From contig CAMFGQ010000002.1 of the NCBI GenBank assembly GCA_945950065.1, positions 1 through 28,560 of the forward strand: 28,560 nt of DNA, given 5' to 3'. The stretch is from an uncultured Clostridia bacterium. Lineage in GTDB: Bacteria > Bacillota > Clostridia > Peptostreptococcales > Acidaminobacteraceae. Under the pieces are notes generated by a model, which searched no databases, was not told where the DNA came from, and saw only the letters and a program-made list of their open reading frames with translations. This document shows positions 24,828-28,560 of this stretch, piece by piece. Within the stretch, counting starts at the first letter, position 1. The number at the start of each line of letters is the position of its first letter. Position numbers and translations under genes: made by a program.

Positions 24828-26096
24828 ATGAGAAAATTTATAGCTAGTTTGTTGGCAATCACTATGATTCTTTCTTTGGGGCTTACATTCGGAGAGAGCA
24901 TTGACGAACTCAAGCAACAAATCGAAGAAAAGAACCAAAACATAGCTGGAAAAGAAGAAGAGCTCTCTAGCATTAGAGGTGAACTGGAAATCACGGAGCA
25001 ATCCTACTATGCAGTCGAAGCCGAGATAGAAAATCTCAGAGCACAGATTGCTGAAACAGAAGGCCAGATCACCGAAAAAGGGAAAGAAATTGAAAAGACT
25101 GAAGCTAAAGTCAAAGAGGCTATGAAAGAGTATAATTTCCAAGCCGAAGAATTTGGTGGTCGCCTCAGTACCATGTATCTTTCTAAAGATGAGTCCTTCT
25201 GGAGTATGATCTTTAATGCTGAAGGTTTTGAAGATCTCCTCATGAGAATTTCAAATTATCGTCGCATTGTAAAAATGGACGAAGAAACACTCAATGAATT
25301 AAACAAAAAACGTGAAGAGCTCGAAAAACTCGAAGCTAAGCTGAATGATGAGAAGAAAGAGCTTGTAGTATTGAGTGATGCTTTGGAGGCGGATAAGGCT
25401 GCTTCTGAAGTAAAATCTGCTGAACTCGCCGAGATCAAAGCAGGTCTAGAAGAAAAGGCTGAAGAAGTATCAGCGTATATTTCTGCTGAAGCAGCAGCTG
25501 GTGCAGAACTTCAGTCCCAAATGGACTATCTGATCGAAGAAGCGCGTCGTCAAGCGGCAGCAGCTGATGAAGCACGTCGCCAAGCGGCAGCAGAAGAAGC
25601 TCGTAGAAGAGCAGAACAAGAACAAAATCAAGGTGAAGAAGGCGAAAATTCTTCAAGCGATGATTATTATGAAGAACCAAGCCGTGATTTTGACTATGTG
25701 GGTGGTGGCTGGAGTTGGCCTACACCAGGATACTACTATGTGTCCTATTACTTCGGTAATCGTGTCCATCCTCTCTTTGGAACAAGTGACTACCACAATG
25801 GTATCGATATCCTTGGAGACTATGGTGCACCTGTTGTAGCTGCTCGAGATGGTCTTGTCGTTCATGCAGGATGGTTTTCCGGTTATGGAAACTGTGTCAT
25901 CATCGACCACGGTGATGGAATGCAATCACTCTATGCCCACGGAACTGGTGTTTCTGTTAGCGTTGGACAGTATGTCTATGCTGGTACCACCGTTATGCCT
26001 ATGGGAAGCACTGGTATCTCTACAGCCGTTCACTTACACTTTGGTATTATGAGCGGTGGCGCTTGGGTTGACCCAACAGCCTATGTAGGTGGCTAG
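24828..26096 (+). CDS. Coiled-coil M23 family peptidoglycan hydrolase (FtsEX partner)
   Basis: The protein is 422 residues from ATG 24828 (AGAGGTGA upstream). A GTG at 24819 lies within that site and is less likely. A signal peptide covers residues 1 to about 24 (ending GLTFGES). A long coiled coil spans about 25-255. An Ala/Arg/Glu-rich repeat and acidic linker follow, then a C-terminal M23 (lysostaphin-type) domain from about 293. Zinc-site residues are present: H323 and D327 in YHNGIDI, and HLH (402-404) before FGI. Proteins of this build, such as EnvC and PcsB-like hydrolases, are activated by FtsEX. An intact zinc site suggests it cuts peptide cross-links itself, unlike the inactive EnvC. 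It acts outside the membrane. The partner role is inferred from gene order. Confidence 0.92.
   Translation: MRKFIASLLAITMILSLGLTFGESIDELKQQIEEKNQNIAGKEEELSSIRGELEITEQSYYAVEAEIENLRAQIAETEGQITEKGKEIEKTEAKVKEAMKEYNFQAEEFGGRLSTMYLSKDESFWSMIFNAEGFEDLLMRISNYRRIVKMDEETLNELNKKREELEKLEAKLNDEKKELVVLSDALEADKAASEVKSAELAEIKAGLEEKAEEVSAYISAEAAAGAELQSQMDYLIEEARRQAAAADEARRQAAAEEARRRAEQEQNQGEEGENSSSDDYYEEPSRDFDYVGGGWSWPTPGYYYVSYYFGNRVHPLFGTSDYHNGIDILGDYGAPVVAARDGLVVHAGWFSGYGNCVIIDHGDGMQSLYAHGTGVSVSVGQYVYAGTTVMPMGSTGISTAVHLHFGIMSGGAWVDPTAYVGG
25536..25620 (+). repeat. Short tandem repeat coding for (D/E)EARRQAAA
   Basis: Two near-identical 28-base copies (25536-25563 and 25566-25593) lie 30 bases apart and encode EARRQAAA. 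A diverged third copy (EEARRRAEQ) follows. They lie at the end of the coiled coil of the M23 protein. The copy number could vary between strains. Confidence 0.65.
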
Positions 26097-26098
26097 GG

Positions 26099-27352
26099 AT
26101 GAGACAACGACGGATTCTACCTATCGTCTTTATCACTGCAATCGTGACGACGATTGCAGTGTTTTTTCTTGTAAAATTATACCCCTTACGCATCGGTAAT
26201 GATGTCATGGTCAGTGCTGCCGAATATGAAGAACTCATGGAAATGAAGCAGCGCTTTGATAAAGTCATCAAGCTAGAAGAGGTCATTAAGAAGCAGTTCT
26301 ATAAAGACACTGATGATGTGGACTTTAATGAAGGGATCCTAAAGGGTCTGTTCAATGCCTTGGGTGATCCTTATTCCACCTATTATAATAAAGAGGAATA
26401 CGACACCTATCTTATGGAGCGTAAAGGTGAGTTCAGTGGTGTGGGCATTAACATTGCACCCATGGAAAATGGACAAATTCCTATCACTGGCATCATCGAG
26501 AATTCTCCTGCCTATGGCTCGGGGATACAAAGCGGTGATCGTATCTTCAAAGTTGATGGTGAATTACTTTCTGGTTCAGGCACGGAAGATCACAATGCTG
26601 CCGTATCCAAGATCAAAGGACCTATTGGCAGTGAGGTAACTCTCAGTGTCTACCGTGAAGATGAAAAAACACAGGAAGTTGAAGAGCTTTCCTTTACTCT
26701 CGTTCGAGACATCATTACGGTTCCCACCATTGAGTCCAGGATGCTTGAAGATAAAATTGGCTATATCCAACTCATTGCCTTTGAACAAAACATTCATAGT
26801 GAATTTGTTCAAGCAAAGGAAAAGTTGGAAGCCGAGGGGATGAAAGCCTGCATCATTGATGTGCGCGGTAATCCAGGTGGTTATCTAGATCAGGTGATAA
26901 AAATTGCCGATGAGATCCTAGGTAAACAAGCCATTGTTACTACTGAGGGGCCAAGTGAGCCTCGAAGAACCTATGATTCTGATGAAACGAAAAAGTTTAA
27001 CATTCCTTTTGTGATTTTGATGAATAAAGGAAGCGCATCGGCATCAGAGATTCTTGTTGGAGCTATCCAGGATACAGGTGCAGGTGCTGTCTTTGGGACA
27101 GAAAGCTTTGGTAAAGGTCTTGTCCAGGATGTGGTTGGTCTGCAGGATGGTAGTGGATTTAAACTGACAACCAGTGTTTATCTCACACCAAATGAACGAC
27201 TGATTACTCCAGAAGAACCTCTTCAACCTGATGTATCACAAGAAGAGATCGAAAAAGAAGGCTATGAAAGCACCTTTGATAAGTACGGTCGTTTTATCAA
27301 AGACGGTGTGCTGGATTATGCCAAAGACTATTTGAAAGAGAAAATGAATTAA
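26099..27352 (+). CDS. S41 family carboxy-terminal processing protease
   Basis: The 417-residue protein has an N-terminal membrane anchor (residues 6-27), a helical region with the typical LFNALGDPYSTYY motif, a PDZ domain (about 100-190) with GVGINI and SGDRIFKVDG, and an S41 protease domain. The catalytic serine is S314 in NKGSASASEI and the lysine is K339 in FGKGLVQ, 25 residues apart as in known CtpA enzymes. It acts outside the membrane, cutting proteins near their C-termini. ATG 26099 lies two bases after the M23 stop codon, so it belongs to the ftsEX operon and may process or degrade the hydrolase or another wall enzyme. This is inferred from position and from the known role of Prc-type proteases in controlling hydrolases. 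A terminator follows. Confidence 0.94.
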   Translation: MRQRRILPIVFITAIVTTIAVFFLVKLYPLRIGNDVMVSAAEYEELMEMKQRFDKVIKLEEVIKKQFYKDTDDVDFNEGILKGLFNALGDPYSTYYNKEEYDTYLMERKGEFSGVGINIAPMENGQIPITGIIENSPAYGSGIQSGDRIFKVDGELLSGSGTEDHNAAVSKIKGPIGSEVTLSVYREDEKTQEVEELSFTLVRDIITVPTIESRMLEDKIGYIQLIAFEQNIHSEFVQAKEKLEAEGMKACIIDVRGNPGGYLDQVIKIADEILGKQAIVTTEGPSEPRRTYDSDETKKFNIPFVILMNKGSASASEILVGAIQDTGAGAVFGTESFGKGLVQDVVGLQDGSGFKLTTSVYLTPNERLITPEEPLQPDVSQEEIEKEGYESTFDKYGRFIKDGVLDYAKDYLKEKMN

Positions 27353-27356
27353 AGAC

Positions 27357-27391
27357 AAAGGTGATTTCCCGAAAAGGAAGTCACCTTTTTT
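27357..27391 (+). terminator. Rho-independent terminator of the ftsEX operon
   Basis: AAAGGTGATTTCC (27357-27369) pairs with GGAAGTCACCTTT (27376-27388), a 13-bp stem with one G-U pair and a six-base loop. Six T follow (27386-27391). Confidence 0.92.
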
Positions 27392-27411
27392 AAAAGGATA
27401 AGCGATGTCCC

Positions 27412-27440
27412 TAGCTTTTTCGTTATGGTAAGCTTATAAT
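27412..27440 (+). promoter_or_regulatory. Predicted promoter of the AI-2E family gene
   Basis: A perfect TATAAT (27435-27440) is preceded at 17 bases by a weak TAGCTT (27412-27417). The expected start near 27447 falls on the GGAGGG ribosome site, implying a leader of about nine bases. Confidence 0.5.
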
Positions 27441-27455
27441 GAGCGTGGAGGGAAA

Positions 27456-28547
27456 ATGCAGACAAAGAAAGTGTATGAGTATGGCCCGCTGCTCCTTCTG
27501 GGGGCTTTCCTTTTGTTCTTGGCCAACAACATCAGCTATGTATGGGAAATTTTACGTATCATGAAGCCCATCCTTTGGGGGGTGGCAATTAGTTATGTCA
27601 TGAATTCTTTCTGTATTTTCCTTATGAAGAAGACTGGCCTCAATTGGCCAATGAGCATACTGCTTGGCTATGTGTTCCTCATTTTGTTTATCATCGTCTT
27701 TATTTGGGGCCTCGTACCTATCATCAGCCAGAACATTTCTGACTTTATGAAAAGTTTACCTGGGGTTTTGGATGGGCTTGCTAAATTTGTGGTTGATTTA
27801 GAGAAGCGCTTAGAGGAAGGACCTCTTGCTTTAATGGTTTCTCAAATCAGCCTTAAAAACATCCTTGACCCTAGCCTTGGACGCATGGGGAATCTCATCA
27901 ATAACCTTTCTAACTACATCATGGTGTTCTTGAAGGGGCTCTCACAGGTCATCGTAGGGATGATCATCTCCATCTACATGCTTCTCAATAAAGAGCATAT
28001 CAAGAGTACAGTCTTTCGCTTTATGCGCATTAGACTGAATCCTAGTCGAGAGAAGAGAATCGGAGACTTTATTCGAAAGGCCGATAAAACTTTTGGCGGA
28101 TTTCTCGTTGGAAAACTCATCGACTCCATGATCATTGGTTTGATTGCATTTATTGGCTTTATCATTTTGAGGGTTCCCTATCCTGTGTTGATGGCCATTA
28201 TAATTGGTGTGACCAACATCATTCCGTATTTTGGTCCATTAATTGGTGGGGCTCCTGTGGTGATCTTTTTATTCTTTATTAGTCCACAACAGGCGATCAT
28301 TACGGGTATCTTTATCTTTGCTCTGCAGCAGGTAGATGGATACGTCATTGGTCCCAGGATCCTAGGAGAGAGCTTAGGCATCTCACCCTTCTGGGTGATT
28401 CTAGGAGTAACCATAGGTGGTGGCTTCTTTGGTCTGGTTGGGATGATCCTTGGAGTGCCTACCTTGGCGCTAATCAATAGTGAGTTTATGGATTATCTAG
28501 AACGCAGAGAAGCGCAAGAAAATATCGTGACTGTGAAAGAGCCTTAG
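27456..28547 (+). CDS. AI-2E family transporter (PerM/UPF0118 type)
   Basis: The 363-residue integral membrane protein has two membrane segments near the N-terminus (about 11-50) and one near 65-90. A hydrophilic stretch to about 150 follows, then four or five further segments to about 345. IIPYFGPLIGGAPVVI and the HIKSTVFRFM region fit the AI-2E (PerM) family. Members have been linked to export of signalling molecules, sodium/proton exchange or other transport, so the substrate is unknown. ATG 27456 follows GGAGGG. The gene has its own promoter and terminator and is probably separate from the ftsEX operon upstream. The protein is complete and ends VKEP, the stop codon lying in the terminator loop. 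Confidence 0.9.
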   Translation: MQTKKVYEYGPLLLLGAFLLFLANNISYVWEILRIMKPILWGVAISYVMNSFCIFLMKKTGLNWPMSILLGYVFLILFIIVFIWGLVPIISQNISDFMKSLPGVLDGLAKFVVDLEKRLEEGPLALMVSQISLKNILDPSLGRMGNLINNLSNYIMVFLKGLSQVIVGMIISIYMLLNKEHIKSTVFRFMRIRLNPSREKRIGDFIRKADKTFGGFLVGKLIDSMIIGLIAFIGFIILRVPYPVLMAIIIGVTNIIPYFGPLIGGAPVVIFLFFISPQQAIITGIFIFALQQVDGYVIGPRILGESLGISPFWVILGVTIGGGFFGLVGMILGVPTLALINSEFMDYLERREAQENIVTVKEP

Positions 28548-28558
28548 GGCTCTTTTTT
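28536..28558 (+). terminator. Rho-independent terminator overlapping the AI-2E gene stop
   Basis: AAAGAGCC (28536-28543) pairs with GGCTCTTT (28548-28555), followed by T to 28558. The four-base loop TTAG contains the stop codon TAG (28545-28547), so the left arm is coding sequence. Confidence 0.88.
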
Positions 28559-28560
28559 AT

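Noticed and set aside
25435..25925. Several open frames on both strands over the M23 gene
   Set aside because: They are shadows of the repetitive GC-rich coding sequence and lack ribosome sites.
1..28560. CRISPR arrays, insertion sequences, prophage genes, tRNA or rRNA genes
   Set aside because: I read both strands and saw no regularly spaced repeats, transposase or phage proteins, or tRNA-like cloverleaf. The protein repeats of the adhesin are diverged leucine-rich repeats, not DNA arrays.

Overview
The window comes from a low-to-moderate GC Gram-positive bacterium of the Bacillota, most likely an anaerobic Clostridia-like lineage. The reasons are strong GGAGG ribosome binding sites, AddAB rather than RecBCD, the acpS-alr-mazF block, ftsEX followed by a coiled-coil M23 peptidase, an LPXTG surface protein, and a phosphofructokinase with pyrophosphate-type motifs. 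The genus cannot be fixed from the sequence alone. TGA is used as a normal stop by several genes, so the standard code applies.

Layout. Positions 1-1026 (minus strand) hold a partial M20 metallopeptidase and a small SEC-C zinc-motif protein, separated by a terminator hairpin. Positions 1027-1543 are an AT-rich divergent intergenic region with promoters and a structured leader. Positions 1544-6383 hold one very large LPXTG adhesin gene (BspA-type leucine-rich repeats, MucBP, Ig-like and three Cna-B domains) broken by two in-frame stops and two single-base frameshifts. It ends in a strong terminator. Then come a PPi-type phosphofructokinase (plus) and a leucine/branched-chain amino acid dehydrogenase (minus), convergent on a shared bidirectional terminator. 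An LTA-synthase-like membrane sulfatase follows as its own unit.

Positions 11230-23121 are a tightly packed eight-gene operon: DUF1461/TIGR01906 membrane protein, addB, addA, transketolase, a biotin-dependent carboxyltransferase (OadA/PycB type), acpS, alr and mazF. Every neighbouring pair overlaps by 4 to 35 bases, so the set is probably co-transcribed and translationally coupled although its functions are diverse (recombination and DNA repair, pentose phosphates, carboxyl transfer, acyl carrier activation, D-alanine for the wall, RNA cleavage).

Positions 23255-27352 are a second operon, ftsE-ftsX-M23 peptidase-S41 protease. The ABC-type FtsEX complex very likely controls the secreted coiled-coil peptidoglycan hydrolase encoded just after it, and the carboxy-terminal processing protease may process or turn over an envelope partner. 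A single-gene unit encoding an AI-2E family membrane protein closes the window.

I found no RNA gene, CRISPR array, insertion sequence, prophage or clearly new defence system. The points most worth a second look are the multiply disrupted but otherwise well preserved adhesin, the MazF toxin without a MazE antitoxin, the fully overlapping operon, and several perfect inverted repeats at promoters.
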